Of a stretch of DNA of 64,000 nt, positions 1-8,700 are shown piece by piece. The first letter of the stretch is position 1. Each line of letters starts with the position of its first letter. A program made the translations under genes and the position numbers. The notes beneath the pieces are model-generated. The model was not told the DNA's origin, made no database searches, and worked only from the letters and a program-made list of their open reading frames with translations. This DNA comes from Salinibacter pepae (GTDB lineage: Bacteria; Bacteroidota; Rhodothermia; Rhodothermales; Salinibacteraceae). The stretch covers positions 496,001 through 560,000 of the forward strand of contig NZ_CAMTTE010000001.1 in NCBI RefSeq assembly GCF_947077775.1, given 5' to 3'.

Positions 1-394
1 CACGAGCACCAGCGGAATCTTCTCCGTCCTCGAGCCGCCGCTCCCGCTCCTCGCGGATGCGGTCAAACAGATTCTCCATCCGCTTGGCTTCTTCCAGCGA
101 CTCGTCGTGGAAAAATTTGAGCTCCGGAATTTCTCGAACCTTGTGCCGGATGCGAGACGCCAGTTGGTTCCGAATTTCGTCCGCGAGGCTCTCCAGCTGC
201 CGGAAGGTGGCCTCCCGTTCTTCGGCGGTGTCCCCCATCACACTCGCATACAGGTACGCGATGGAGAGGTCGCCGGTCACTCGGGCGCGGGTGATCGTCA
301 CCATCGGCTGGAGCCGGTCTGCGTACTCGCGCTGCAGAATGCGGGCAACCTCGCGCTGGACGAGCTCCGCGACGCGTTCGGTATATACACTCAT
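1..394 (-). CDS. rbfA: 30S ribosome-binding factor RbfA (3' end beyond window)
   Basis: RbfA binds the 30S subunit and helps mature the 5' end of 16S rRNA. The visible 131 codons begin [20 protein letters not shown] and contain the family's KH-like core: a '[22 protein letters not shown]'-type strand region (here beginning [14 protein letters not shown]), then an Ala/Arg helix and the [20 protein letters not shown] ending typical of RbfA. The frame stays open to base 1, so the last residues lie outside the window; the family is usually 120-135 residues, so little is missing. It follows infB by 76 bases on the same strand, the standard nusA-infB-rbfA order. The start ATG is at 394; a longer open reading frame in another frame over the same bases is a shadow. 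Confidence 0.93.
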   Translation of the reverse strand, partial: MSVYTERVAELVQREVARILQREYADRLQPMVTITRARVTGDLSIAYLYASVMGDTAEEREATFRQLESLADEIRNQLASRIRHKVREIPELKFFHDESLEEAKRMENLFDRIREERERRLEDGEDSAGAR

Positions 395-470
395 GGTGGG
401 CGGGAGGTAGGGGTGAAACCATCAGAGGACGGGGCCGAGCCAGAAGCGGCGTCGGCGTGGCGGAGCGAAG

Positions 471-3400
471 TTAGACCTCAAGCTCCCGTGCCTCCTCAAC
501 AATTACGTAGGTTTCGAGCTCGTCCCCAACCTTCAGGTCGTCGAAGTTTTCGATCGAGAGCCCACACTCGTACCCGCTCTGGACCTCATTGACGTCCTCC
601 TCAAAGCGCTTGAGCGAGCTGATCTCTCCCTCGTACTGCACAACGCCGTCCCGCACAAGACGCACCTTTTGGTTTCGCCCCACGGTGCCCTCGTTGACGT
701 AGCACCCCGCCACCATTCCTACGTCGGGGACGCTGAAGGTGTCTCGGACCTCGGCCCGCCCCTTTGTCTCTTCGCGGCGCTCGGGGGAGAGCAGTCCCTC
801 CAGGGCATCGCGGACGTCCTCGATGGCCGCGTAGATGACCGAGTAGGTCCGAATGTCGACCTCTTCTCGCTGGGACGCCTCACGGGCCCCGGACGTGGGA
901 CGCACCTGGAAGCCAAGGATGATGGCGTCCGAGGCGCGGGCCAGCATCACGTCGCTCTCGGTGATGGCCCCCACGCCGCTGTGGATCACATTGACGGCCA
1001 CCTCGTCGGTCTTCAGCTTCAGGAGGGCGTCGGAGAGGGCCTCGACAGAACCGCCCACGTCGGCCTTGATGATAAGGTTGAGCTCGTGGAACTCGCCCTC
1101 GGCCATCTGGCGGCTGACCTGATCGAGCGACACCTGGCTCTGTCGCCGGAGCTCCTGCTCGCGGTGGATCCGCTGGCGCTCCTGGGCCACGTCTCGGGCC
1201 TCGCCCTCGCTGTCCATGACGACGAATTGGTCGCCAACCTCCGGCGATCCGTCGCACCCGAGGACAAGGGCCGGTTGGGACGGCCCCACGGACTCAATGC
1301 GGTTGTCCCGCTCATTGAACATGGCACGGACGCTTCCGCTGTGAATCCCGGCCAGGAAGGGATCGCCCGTCTCGAGGGTGCCGTTTTGCACAAGAACGGT
1401 AATCACGTTCCCGCGGCCCTTTTCCAGCCGGCTCTCGATGATGACGCCGGAGGCTTCCCGGTTGGGGTTGGCCTTCAGCTCCATGATCTCGGACTGCAGA
1501 AGGACCTTGTCGAGCAGCTCATTGATGCCGTCTCCCGTCTTCGCGGACACCTCGGCGGACTGCACGTCCCCGCCGTACTCCTCCACGAGCACGTTTTGGT
1601 CGGCAAGCTCGGCCCGCACTTTTTCGGCGTCCGCCTCGCGCTTGTCCATCTTGTTGATGGCCACCACGATGGGCACGTCGGCGGCCTGAGCGTGGTTGAT
1701 CGCCTCCTTCGTCCGCGGCATGACGGAATCGTCCGCGGCGACGACCAGGATCACGATGTCGGTGGCCTTGGCCCCACGGGCACGCATGGCGGTGAAGGCC
1801 TCGTGGCCCGGCGTGTCTAGAAAGGCAATCGCCTCGTTGTCGTGATCGGTGAGTTCTACGTAGTGGGCCCCCACGTGCTGCGTGATGCCCCCCTCCTCCC
1901 CGGCCACCACGTTGGCGTTTCGGACGTAGTCGAGCAGGGAGGTTTTGCCGTGGTCGACGTGTCCCATCACCGTCACGACCGGGGCGCGCGGTTCGAGGTC
2001 TTCCGGGTCGTCCTCCTCAACCTCGACGGCCTGCGTGTCCCGCTCCGCGACAAACTCAACCTCGTAGCCGTACTCGTCGGCGACGAACTCAATCGTCTCC
2101 GTGTCGAGACGCTGGTTGATGGACACCATCATGCCCGCGTCGAACAACGTGTCGATCACGTCGCTCACCGGCTCCCCGATCAGATTTGCGAGCTCGCCGG
2201 TCGTGACGAACTCGGTCACTTCGAGAATATTTTCCTGCTCGCGCTTGCGCTCTCGGCGGCGCTGCCGCTCCTCCTCGTGTCGCTTGCGCCGGCGGCGCCG
2301 GCGGCGCTGGCGTTCGCGGCTGGCGCCCTGTTCCAGCTCCTGGAGCGTCTCTTGAAGCGTCTGCTCAATGTCCTCCTCGTCGGGGCCCCCACCACCGCCG
2401 CCCTTCTGCTTCTTCCCTTTGCTCTTGCTCTTCTTTTTACTCTTGTCCTTCTTGTCCTTTTTGCTGCTCTTGTCTTTGTCCTTGTCTTTATCTTTCCGCT
2501 TGCGCTTGCGATCCGGACGCTGAAGTTGATCGCTGTCCATCTTGCCGACCACGCTGGGCCCCTTGAGACGGTAGCGCCCGGCCTTGAGCGTCTCCCCCTC
2601 TTCTTCCGACTCGTCGTCCGCCGCTTCGTCAGCCCCTTCGGCCGGGGTCTCTGCCTCCGTCGTGTCGTCGGCCTCCCCTTCGGCCTGCGTCGATTCTTCC
2701 GGCGCCTCCGCGTCTTCATCGGAAGCGTGTTCGTCGGAAGCGTGATCGCCCGCCCCCTCGGCCGACGCTGTCTCCTTGTCGGCAGCCGACACGTCTTCCG
2801 CCTCCATCTCGGCGGCGGGCGTCTCGGGCTCCGCCTCGGTCGGTTCGGGCGCGGTGGATTCGGCCTCGGCGTCGTCTGCAGCATCCGCCTCCGTGGCCAC
2901 GTCCGTATCGGAGGCCTCCTCGCCCGTGTCTTGGTCCGAAGCGTCCGCCTCGGCGTCCGGTTCTTGCGCGGCCTGCTCCTGCTCGTCCGCGATCGTCGCG
3001 TCGTCCTCATCGGCCGCGTCGTCGGGGGCCGTCTCGGCTTCGTCCGTGGGCGCTTCGTCCGCCGGTGCATCGTCGGCGTCCGCCTCGGCCCCGGAAGGCT
3101 CTGCCTCTGCGTCCGCGGGGGCCGTTGCATCCGGGGTGTCCTCTTCCGCCGGGGCCGCTTCCGGCGCTGCGTCCCCTGAGGCACGTGGTTCCTCCTCGTC
3201 GTCCGCGACAGCGGGCTCTGCCGCCTCTTCTGCCGCCTCTTCTGCCGCCTCGGTGGCGGACTCCGGCTCGGCCGCCTGTTCCTCATCAAGGGTGGCCACC
3301 TCGTCCCGCTCCGGGCCGCCGTCGTCCTCCTCTGAGCGGAGCTCCCGAATGCGGGCCGCCACTTCTGCGTCGTCGGCGTACTCCTCCCGCAGGACGAGGT

Positions 3401-3563
3401 ACGCCTCCTCGTCGACAATCTTCGCGTTGAGGCCAGAACCGGAGAGGGCCTCTTCGTAGCCCTCCTCTTCCAGAAACTCTACCACGCGGTCCTCGGAAAC
3501 ATTCAGCTCCCGAACGACCTGAAAGAGCTTCTTCTCTTGAAAGTCTTTCGTCTTGGTTGCCAT
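471..3563 (-). CDS. infB: Translation initiation factor IF-2 with long acidic N-terminal extension
   Basis: GTPase that places initiator fMet-tRNA on the ribosome. The protein has 1,030 residues. An IF2N-like segment lies near residues 10-60, a low-complexity Asp/Glu/Ala stretch at about 80-325, a Lys-rich stretch at about 350-390, an Arg-rich helix at about 415-440 and a second IF2N module at about 445-505. The GTPase domain shows G1 GHVDHGKT at 534-541, [12 protein letters not shown] and SAKTG, followed by the usual domains II, III and IV. The acidic block followed directly by a basic block is odd and fits halophilic adaptation of a normally basic linker. It is the third gene of rimP-nusA-infB-rbfA; a hairpin separates it from nusA. 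The ATG at 3563 is the only good start. Confidence 0.97.
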   Translation of the reverse strand: MATKTKDFQEKKLFQVVRELNVSEDRVVEFLEEEGYEEALSGSGLNAKIVDEEAYLVLREEYADDAEVAARIRELRSEEDDGGPERDEVATLDEEQAAEPESATEAAEEAAEEAAEPAVADDEEEPRASGDAAPEAAPAEEDTPDATAPADAEAEPSGAEADADDAPADEAPTDEAETAPDDAADEDDATIADEQEQAAQEPDAEADASDQDTGEEASDTDVATEADAADDAEAESTAPEPTEAEPETPAAEMEAEDVSAADKETASAEGAGDHASDEHASDEDAEAPEESTQAEGEADDTTEAETPAEGADEAADDESEEEGETLKAGRYRLKGPSVVGKMDSDQLQRPDRKRKRKDKDKDKDKSSKKDKKDKSKKKSKSKGKKQKGGGGGGPDEEDIEQTLQETLQELEQGASRERQRRRRRRRKRHEEERQRRRERKREQENILEVTEFVTTGELANLIGEPVSDVIDTLFDAGMMVSINQRLDTETIEFVADEYGYEVEFVAERDTQAVEVEEDDPEDLEPRAPVVTVMGHVDHGKTSLLDYVRNANVVAGEEGGITQHVGAHYVELTDHDNEAIAFLDTPGHEAFTAMRARGAKATDIVILVVAADDSVMPRTKEAINHAQAADVPIVVAINKMDKREADAEKVRAELADQNVLVEEYGGDVQSAEVSAKTGDGINELLDKVLLQSEIMELKANPNREASGVIIESRLEKGRGNVITVLVQNGTLETGDPFLAGIHSGSVRAMFNERDNRIESVGPSQPALVLGCDGSPEVGDQFVVMDSEGEARDVAQERQRIHREQELRRQSQVSLDQVSRQMAEGEFHELNLIIKADVGGSVEALSDALLKLKTDEVAVNVIHSGVGAITESDVMLARASDAIILGFQVRPTSGAREASQREEVDIRTYSVIYAAIEDVRDALEGLLSPERREETKGRAEVRDTFSVPDVGMVAGCYVNEGTVGRNQKVRLVRDGVVQYEGEISSLKRFEEDVNEVQSGYECGLSIENFDDLKVGDELETYVIVEEARELEV

Positions 3564-3590
3564 ATGGCAATCGGTTGTTGCTCAGACTCA

Positions 3591-3624
3591 CTACAAAAGC
3601 GACCGCCGAAGTCGTTTTCGGCGG
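3591..3624 (-). terminator. Hairpin with short T-rich tail between nusA and infB
   Basis: On the minus strand an 8-bp perfect stem, CCGCCGAA/TTCGGCGG (3624-3617 and 3610-3603), has a 6-base loop and is followed by TCGCTTTTGT. This is the shape of a weak intrinsic terminator or an RNA processing site. It sits just after the nusA stop and before the infB start, so partial termination or attenuation inside the operon is possible. That function is inferred from shape only. Confidence 0.45.
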
Positions 3625-3633
3625 CATGCGCAG

Positions 3634-5244
3634 CTAGGATCGAACCTCGGGCTCTTCGGGGGTCGACTCCGCTTCCTGCTGCTCTTCGGAGGGGCTTTGG
3701 GGAATCTCGTCCTGTTCTTCGACCTCTTCGTCACTGCCTTCCTCTGTTGCCTCGCTGTCTCCGTCGGCCTGCTCCGGCTCATTCGGGGCCGGCCCGTCGA
3801 CGACCGTCTCCTCCCCGTCCGCGTCGGGGGCCGGGGCGCCGGTCTCGGGCGGCTCCTCGTCCGCATCGCCCCGGCTCTTCGAGTCGGCGGACTCGGTCGC
3901 CGCCTCGCTGGGAGTGGTGCCGTCCGTGTCGGCCCCCTCCGCCGCCTGCACGGACTCCACCGTGAATCGCCCCTGTCGGATCGACTCGATGATGCCCGGC
4001 CCCTTCTCAAACTCGGTCTCAATGATTTCCAGCACCTGCTCGGCGGTGTCGCGGTCAAGGTCGGCGCGTCGGGCCAGGGCGTCCGCCGACAGTTCGAGCA
4101 CGGCCTTTCCGGTGTCGCAGCCGATCCGCTTCAGCTTCCCGATGGTTTCTTCCGTAAGTTCATCGCCAAACTGCTCGATGTCAATGTCTTCCTCGTCCGC
4201 CGGGATTTCGCGGTAGACATCGATTTCGTATCCGGTTAACTGCGAGGCAAGCTTAATGTTGACGCCGCGCTTGCCGATGGCCTGGCTGACCTCGTCGGCC
4301 GGCACCTCCACGCGGGCCCGCGGCGGGTCCTCGTCCTGGTTCAACGAAACGTTCGTCGGCTCGGCCGGCGACAGCGCCCGAGCAATCAGCTCCTGGGGGT
4401 CGTCGGACCACTGCATCACGTCGATGTTCTCGTCGGAGAGCTCCCGGACGACGGCGTTGATCCGGACGCCCTTGACGCCCACGCACGCCCCGACCGGGTC
4501 CACCTTTTCGTCGTGGCTCTCGACCGCCACCTTGGCGCGGTCGCCAGGAATCCGGGCCACCTTCTTGATCTCGACGATGCCGTCGTGCACCTCCGGCACC
4601 TCGACTTCGAAGAGGCGCTCCATGAACACCGGGGAGGTGCGGCTGGCCACCACCTGTGGATCGCTTCCCGCATCGCGCCGCACTTCCTTGACGACGGCCC
4701 GAAGCATGTTGCCCTTCCGGTAGTGATCCCCCGGAATCTGTTCGTCGCGGGGCAGCACGAGTTCGGTGTCCTCGTGCATCAGGAGCGTCTCGTGGCGACG
4801 GACCTGGTAAATCTCCCCGACGACGATTTCCCCGATGAGCTCCGTGTACTCCTGGTAGACCTGCTCCTTCTCGATGTCACGGATCCGCTGGCGAAAGGTC
4901 TGCCGCGCAGTCATCACGGCCCGGCGCCCAAACTCGCTGACGTCCAGCCCCCCCGCCACCTCGTCGCCAACCGCAAAGCCGTCGTCAATCTTCTTGGCCT
5001 CGGACTCCTTAATCTCGGTCACCGGGTCTTCCACCTCCCAGTCCCCGACGACCTCCTGAATGTGGAGAATCTGGATGTCCCCCTGCTTCGGATTGAAGAT
5101 GATCTCGAAGGCCTCGTCCGACCCGTACCGCTTGCGAAGCATCGCACGGAACACGTCCTCCACGATGATCTGGAGCGTGTCCCGGTCCATGTCTTTGGAC
5201 CGGGCTATTTCCCCAAATGAGGAGATCAGGTCTTCGCTTCGCAT
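3634..5244 (-). CDS. nusA: Transcription termination/antitermination factor NusA
   Basis: NusA binds RNA polymerase and modulates pausing, termination and antitermination. The 536 residues carry the NusA N-terminal domain (about 1-130), an S1 domain (about 135-200, GEIVVGEIYQVRRHETLL), two KH domains (KH1 with VGACVGVKGVRINAVV, KH2 with VSQAIGKRGVNIKLASQLTG), one helix-hairpin-helix repeat (about 355-405) and an acidic tail of about 100 residues. The tail takes the place of the extra C-terminal repeats of the E. coli protein. It is the second gene of rimP-nusA-infB-rbfA. The start ATG is at 5244, 83 bases after the rimP stop. The acidic tail matches those of its neighbours and is probably a halophile trait. 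Confidence 0.96.
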   Translation of the reverse strand: MRSEDLISSFGEIARSKDMDRDTLQIIVEDVFRAMLRKRYGSDEAFEIIFNPKQGDIQILHIQEVVGDWEVEDPVTEIKESEAKKIDDGFAVGDEVAGGLDVSEFGRRAVMTARQTFRQRIRDIEKEQVYQEYTELIGEIVVGEIYQVRRHETLLMHEDTELVLPRDEQIPGDHYRKGNMLRAVVKEVRRDAGSDPQVVASRTSPVFMERLFEVEVPEVHDGIVEIKKVARIPGDRAKVAVESHDEKVDPVGACVGVKGVRINAVVRELSDENIDVMQWSDDPQELIARALSPAEPTNVSLNQDEDPPRARVEVPADEVSQAIGKRGVNIKLASQLTGYEIDVYREIPADEEDIDIEQFGDELTEETIGKLKRIGCDTGKAVLELSADALARRADLDRDTAEQVLEIIETEFEKGPGIIESIRQGRFTVESVQAAEGADTDGTTPSEAATESADSKSRGDADEEPPETGAPAPDADGEETVVDGPAPNEPEQADGDSEATEEGSDEEVEEQDEIPQSPSEEQQEAESTPEEPEVRS

Positions 5245-5313
5245 AATCCGTCTCGTCCTGTGAAGAAGTACGTTCCGCGTGGCCCGCCGCGTGTGTGTCC
5301 CGCTTCCCCTTTG

Positions 5314-5345
5314 CCAGGGCAGCTCAATTACCAGGGCAGCTCAAT
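5314..5345. repeat. 15-bp tandem duplication at the rimP stop codon
   Basis: The sequence CCAGGGCAGCTCAAT occurs at 5314-5328 and again at 5331-5345, separated by 2 bases. The second copy (plus-strand order) encodes the last residues of RimP, IELPW. The first copy lies just past the stop codon at 5328-5330 and would encode the same residues if the stop were read through. It looks like a replication-slippage duplication of the gene end. Confidence 0.85.
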
Positions 5346-5810
5346 CCGAGCCTGGGTGATTATCGTGTATGGCAGCTGAAGGCGCTCCGCAGAGGGCAGC
5401 TCCAGTTCAATCTCTTCGTCGTCCGCGTCGGTCAAGTCCCCCACCACGATTTCTTCGTCGCCGTCGCTTTCGAATCGTACACGCAAGGTGCGGCCAACGT
5501 TCTTCCGATACTGCGCCGGCATCGTCAAAGGACGCTTAATCCCGGGGGAGGAGAGCTCCAGCTTGTAGCTTCCATCGACCACGTCCTCCACGTCAAGCAG
5601 AAACCCGATCTCTTTGCTAATGAGGGCGAGGTCATCGTGGCCCACCTCCTCCTCGGAGTCAATGTACACCTCCACGACCCGTGTCCCCTTGTGCCCCCGC
5701 ACCTCCACGTCCACCAGAAAGTAGTCGGTTCCGACGATCACCTCTTCGGTCAGTCCGGAAACCCGGTCGGCAAGGTGTTGTTGCGTGGGGTTCACAAATG
5801 CAGTCGTCAA
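5328..5810 (-). CDS. rimP: Ribosome maturation factor RimP
   Basis: RimP helps assemble the 30S subunit. The 160 residues carry the RimP N-terminal alpha/beta domain (VDVEVRGHKGTRVVEVYIDS, then DVVDGSYKLELSSPGIKRPL, the family signature) and the C-terminal SH3-like barrel (VGRTLRVRFES...VVGDLTDADDEEIELEL). The frame is open up to 5996, but the upstream residues are Arg/Pro-rich and unlike RimP. I place the start at the TTG at 5810 (then TTAFVNPTQQ), which gives the usual length of about 150-160; a GTG at 5798 is an alternative. It is the first gene of the nusA-infB operon. The gene end is duplicated (see the repeat at 5314-5345). Confidence 0.88.
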   Translation of the reverse strand: MTTAFVNPTQQHLADRVSGLTEEVIVGTDYFLVDVEVRGHKGTRVVEVYIDSEEEVGHDDLALISKEIGFLLDVEDVVDGSYKLELSSPGIKRPLTMPAQYRKNVGRTLRVRFESDGDEEIVVGDLTDADDEEIELELPSAERLQLPYTIITQARIELPW

Positions 5811-6065
5811 TCGTCCAGAAGCACCTAGTGCAAAAAAGCGCCCGGCCCGACAGGCGGGACGAACGCCATGCGCGGCCCGGGATCGCCGAACCGCCTCTCC
5901 AATTCTCGGATGCCCGCAGGCATCAGTACAAAAAGGTGGCGTCGGGGCCACCTTCCTGCGCTGTTTCCCCAGCGGACCACGAAATACGCGTGTCAAAACG
6001 CTGTAACGTTGGGCCCCGCCCGATGTTTCTACGCGTCCGCCCCCCAGCAGCTGCGCTGCGCACCC

Positions 6066-7203
6066 CTATACTGGAGACGTGTCTCGGTCTTTCTTGCCTT
6101 TGAGGAGATAGGCTTTCATGAACGGGTCCAGTTGCCCTTCCAGCACGGCCTCCGCGTCGTTCCGCTTGGTGTCCGTCCGGTGGTCGTTCACCATCTTGTA
6201 GGGGTGGAGCACGTACGAGCGGATCTGACTCCCCCATTCGATGCTTTTCTTCGAACTCTCAAGCCGCTCTTTTTCTTCTTCTTTGAGCTCCCGCTCCGCC
6301 TGGTAGATGCGGCTCTTGAGCATCTCTCGGGCACGACGGCGGTTTTGGTGCTGGCTCCGCTCCTGAGTACACGCGGCCCGGACGGTGGCCTCCTCGCCGT
6401 TGGACAGGGTGCCGGTCCAGATCAAACGGACGCCCGTTTCGACCTTGTTGACGTGCTGCCCCCCCTTGCCGCCGGACCGGAAGGTCTGGAGTTCTATTTC
6501 GCCCTCACTCAAGTCCACCCCGATGCTGTCGTCAACCTCGGGGTAGACGAAGACACTCGCAAACGAGGTGTGGCGGCGGCTGTCGGCGTCGAACGGGGAG
6601 ATGCGGACCAGTCGGTGCACACCGGTTTCGCTTTTCAGGCGGCCGTAGGCGTGCCGTCCCTGCACATTCAGGGTTGCGCTCTTGATGCCGGCCTCCTCCC
6701 CAGGCTGCTGATGGACGAGTTCCACGTCGTACTCTTCGTCCTCGGCCCACCGCATGTACATGCGGAGCAGCATTTCTGCCCAGTCTTGGCTTTCGGTGCC
6801 CCCGGCGCCGGGGTTGATTTCGACAATGGCGTCCCGCTCGTCGTCAGGGTCGTCGAGAAGGCTCTCCAACTCCAATCGATCGAGCTTCCGTTCGAGCCTT
6901 CGCGCCTCCGCGTCGATCTCGTCCGACATGTCTTCCCCTTCCTCTTCGGAGAGAAGCTGAAGGGTCTCAATGTCCTCGGCCTGCTCCTTGACGTCCTCCC
7001 ACGCCTCGATCCATTCTTCTTCGCGGGCAATTCGCTTTTCGATCTCGCGGGCCCGGTCCGGGTCGTCCCAGAAGTCGGGGTCCATCCGCTCCTGGTTGAG
7101 CTCTTCGACGGTCATGCGGCGACCGTCTACGTCAAAGATAGCCCCCGAGCGCCTCCACGCGCTCAGCTAGCTGTTCGAGGTCTTCGTCCGAGTACGACTT
7201 CAT
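6066..7203 (-). CDS. prfB: Peptide chain release factor 2, expressed by programmed +1 frameshift
   Basis: RF2 recognises UAA and UGA stop codons and triggers peptide release. Zero-frame codons run from the ATG at 7203 (MKSYSDEDLEQLAERVEALG) through TAT CTT and meet an in-frame TGA at 7134-7132. Moving +1 at CTT TGA C continues as DVDGRRMTVEELNQERM to 6066, giving 378 residues. The slippery CTT-TGA-C is identical to that of E. coli, and a GGGGG run lies just upstream as the SD-like stimulator. The body shows the SPF codon-recognition tripeptide (ISPFDADSRR) and the catalytic GGQ in SGGKGGQHVNK. Frameshifting is favoured when RF2 is scarce, so the gene is autoregulated. It lies 255 bases upstream of rimP. 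Confidence 0.96.
7132..7142 (-). promoter_or_regulatory. RF2 programmed frameshift site (TAT CTT TGA C)
   Basis: On the minus strand the bases read CTC GGG GGC TAT CTT TGA C. The peptidyl-tRNA on CTT slips one base forward onto TTT past the UGA. The G-run acts as an internal Shine-Dalgarno. It lies one base further from CTT than in E. coli. Confidence 0.92.
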
Positions 7204-7309
7204 GGTGGAAGAGAGAGTTTTGGTGAGGGGAAGCGGAGCCAACACTTTGTGGCGGCAGAAACTACGGTCCGAAGCGGGATGTTTCTCCAGACCGACTGGG
7301 AGCGGGCCT

Positions 7310-8512
7310 TCAGGACTGGTGCCGCGACACAAACCGGTCAATGCGGGTGAGCGCCTCCGTGATGTCGTCCAGGCCGGTGGCGTAGGAGCACCGCACGTAC
7401 CCTTCCCCACTTGGGCCGAAGGCGGTTCCAGGCACGCACGCCACCTTTTCTTCTTCCAGGAGCCGCTGGGCAAATGCCTCGGACGTCATCCCCGTAGAGG
7501 TCACGTCGGGGAAGCAGTAAAAGGCGCCCTCCGGCTCGAAGGTGGGGAGGCCCGCGTCGTTCAACCCCGACACGATGGTGCGGCGGCGCTCGTCGTAGCT
7601 CTGCCGCATCTTCTCCACGTCGCTCCTGGCCTCACGCAGCGCGGCGATGGCCCCTTCCTGGGCCATCGTCGGCGCGCTCATGATCATGTACTGGTGCACC
7701 TTGAGCATCGCCTGCGCGAGCGGTTTCGGCGCGCAGGCAAACCCGATGCGCCATCCCGTCATCGCGTAGTTCTTCGAGAAGCCGCCCAGCAGCACCGTCC
7801 GTTCGCGCAACCCCTCAACGGTGGGGACGCACACGTGCCCCCGGTCGTGGGCGGTGCCGTAGATCAACTGGTCGTAGATCTCGTCAGAGACGACCAGCAG
7901 GTCGTTGTCGACCACGAGCTGGGCGATCTCTTGAAGCGTGTCGCGCCGCAGCACCGCCCCGGTCGGGTTGTTCGGATATCCGAGGAAGAGCACCTTGGTC
8001 CGGTCACTAAGGTGCGGCTCAATGTCGGCGGCCGTCACCTGAAAGTCGTTCTCGACGTGGGTCGGAACGTGCACGACCTCGCCCCCTGCAAATCGGGCGG
8101 ACGGGCCGTAGGACACGAAGCAGGGCTCGGGGATCAGCACTTCGTCCCCCGGCTCGAGAAAAGCCTGCATGGCCAGCTGCATCGCCTCGCTGCACCCCAC
8201 CGTGGCGACGATTTCGCTCTCCGGGTCGTACGAGAGGCCGTATCGCGCCTCGTAATCCGCCGCGATGAGCTCGCGGAGCTCCTCCATGCCGGCATTGGAG
8301 GTATAGCTCGTGCGCCCGTTCTCCAGCGCGTCGACGCCGGCCTCCAGCGCCGCGTCCGGCGAGTCAAAGTCCGGCTCCCCGATGCCGAGCGAGATTACAT
8401 TGTCCATCGTGGCGGCAATGTCGAAGAACCGGCGGATGCCGCTCGGGGGCGTCTCACGCACGCGATCGGAGACGTACGTATCGAGATCGGGGGCAGTGGC
8501 GGGGGCAGCCAT
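7310..8512 (-). CDS. PLP-dependent class I/II aminotransferase (AspC/AlaT type)
   Basis: Fold-type I aminotransferase of 400 residues, cytoplasmic, moving an amino group between an amino acid and a 2-oxo acid. Visible landmarks are a substrate-loop ISLGIGEPDFDSP at about 40-52, YPNNPTG (Asn182 contacts PLP), SDEIYD (Asp210, Tyr213), GGFSKNYAMTGWRIG with the PLP Lys at 247 and the carboxylate-binding Arg at 255, and a C-terminal GYVRCSYA segment near the second conserved Arg. The start ATG at 8512 gives MAAPATAPDLDTY; the open frame continues upstream to 8665 but reads as Arg/Pro-rich noise. It is divergent from the aldehyde dehydrogenase. Substrate is not decided by the sequence; aspartate, alanine or aromatic amino acids are possible. 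Confidence 0.9.
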   Translation of the reverse strand: MAAPATAPDLDTYVSDRVRETPPSGIRRFFDIAATMDNVISLGIGEPDFDSPDAALEAGVDALENGRTSYTSNAGMEELRELIAADYEARYGLSYDPESEIVATVGCSEAMQLAMQAFLEPGDEVLIPEPCFVSYGPSARFAGGEVVHVPTHVENDFQVTAADIEPHLSDRTKVLFLGYPNNPTGAVLRRDTLQEIAQLVVDNDLLVVSDEIYDQLIYGTAHDRGHVCVPTVEGLRERTVLLGGFSKNYAMTGWRIGFACAPKPLAQAMLKVHQYMIMSAPTMAQEGAIAALREARSDVEKMRQSYDERRRTIVSGLNDAGLPTFEPEGAFYCFPDVTSTGMTSEAFAQRLLEEEKVACVPGTAFGPSGEGYVRCSYATGLDDITEALTRIDRFVSRHQS

Positions 8513-8624
8513 AGAACAGGTTTTGGGGCTGAGGTCAAACAAGCGGTTGGTGTAGGTGCGTACTCTGTCCCTCCCGTGAGGTTCAGTTCGTCCCCGGCGA
8601 TGCCGACCGGGCGCCGGACAGCGG

Positions 8625-8657
8625 ATTGTACTTTGAAGTTCTCGGCACCTAGGTTTG
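8625..8657 (+). promoter_or_regulatory. Candidate Bacteroidota-type promoter for the aldehyde dehydrogenase
   Basis: TTG at 8626-8628, a 21-base spacer, then TAGGTTTG at 8650-8657, matching the Bacteroidota -33/-7 pattern TTG-N19-22-TANNTTTG. The predicted start of transcription is about 35-40 bases before the ATG at 8701. Confidence 0.55.
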
Positions 8658-8700
8658 AAACGCACTGTTCCCCTCCAAATTGTCTCTCTTTGTGTCTGGT

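Noticed and set aside
2240-2350. Possible repeat array or CRISPR-like pattern of repeated triplets
   Set aside because: The repetition is codons for Arg-rich helix in IF-2, not regularly spaced repeats with spacers.
2216-3418. Arg/Pro/Thr-rich 400-codon frame within infB
   Set aside because: Shifted-frame reading of the acidic block; no homologous segments.
2776-3459. Ser/Ala-rich open frame antisense to the IF-2 acidic block
   Set aside because: The poly-Ser/Ala text is the complement of GAC/GAG/GCC codons for Asp/Glu/Ala.
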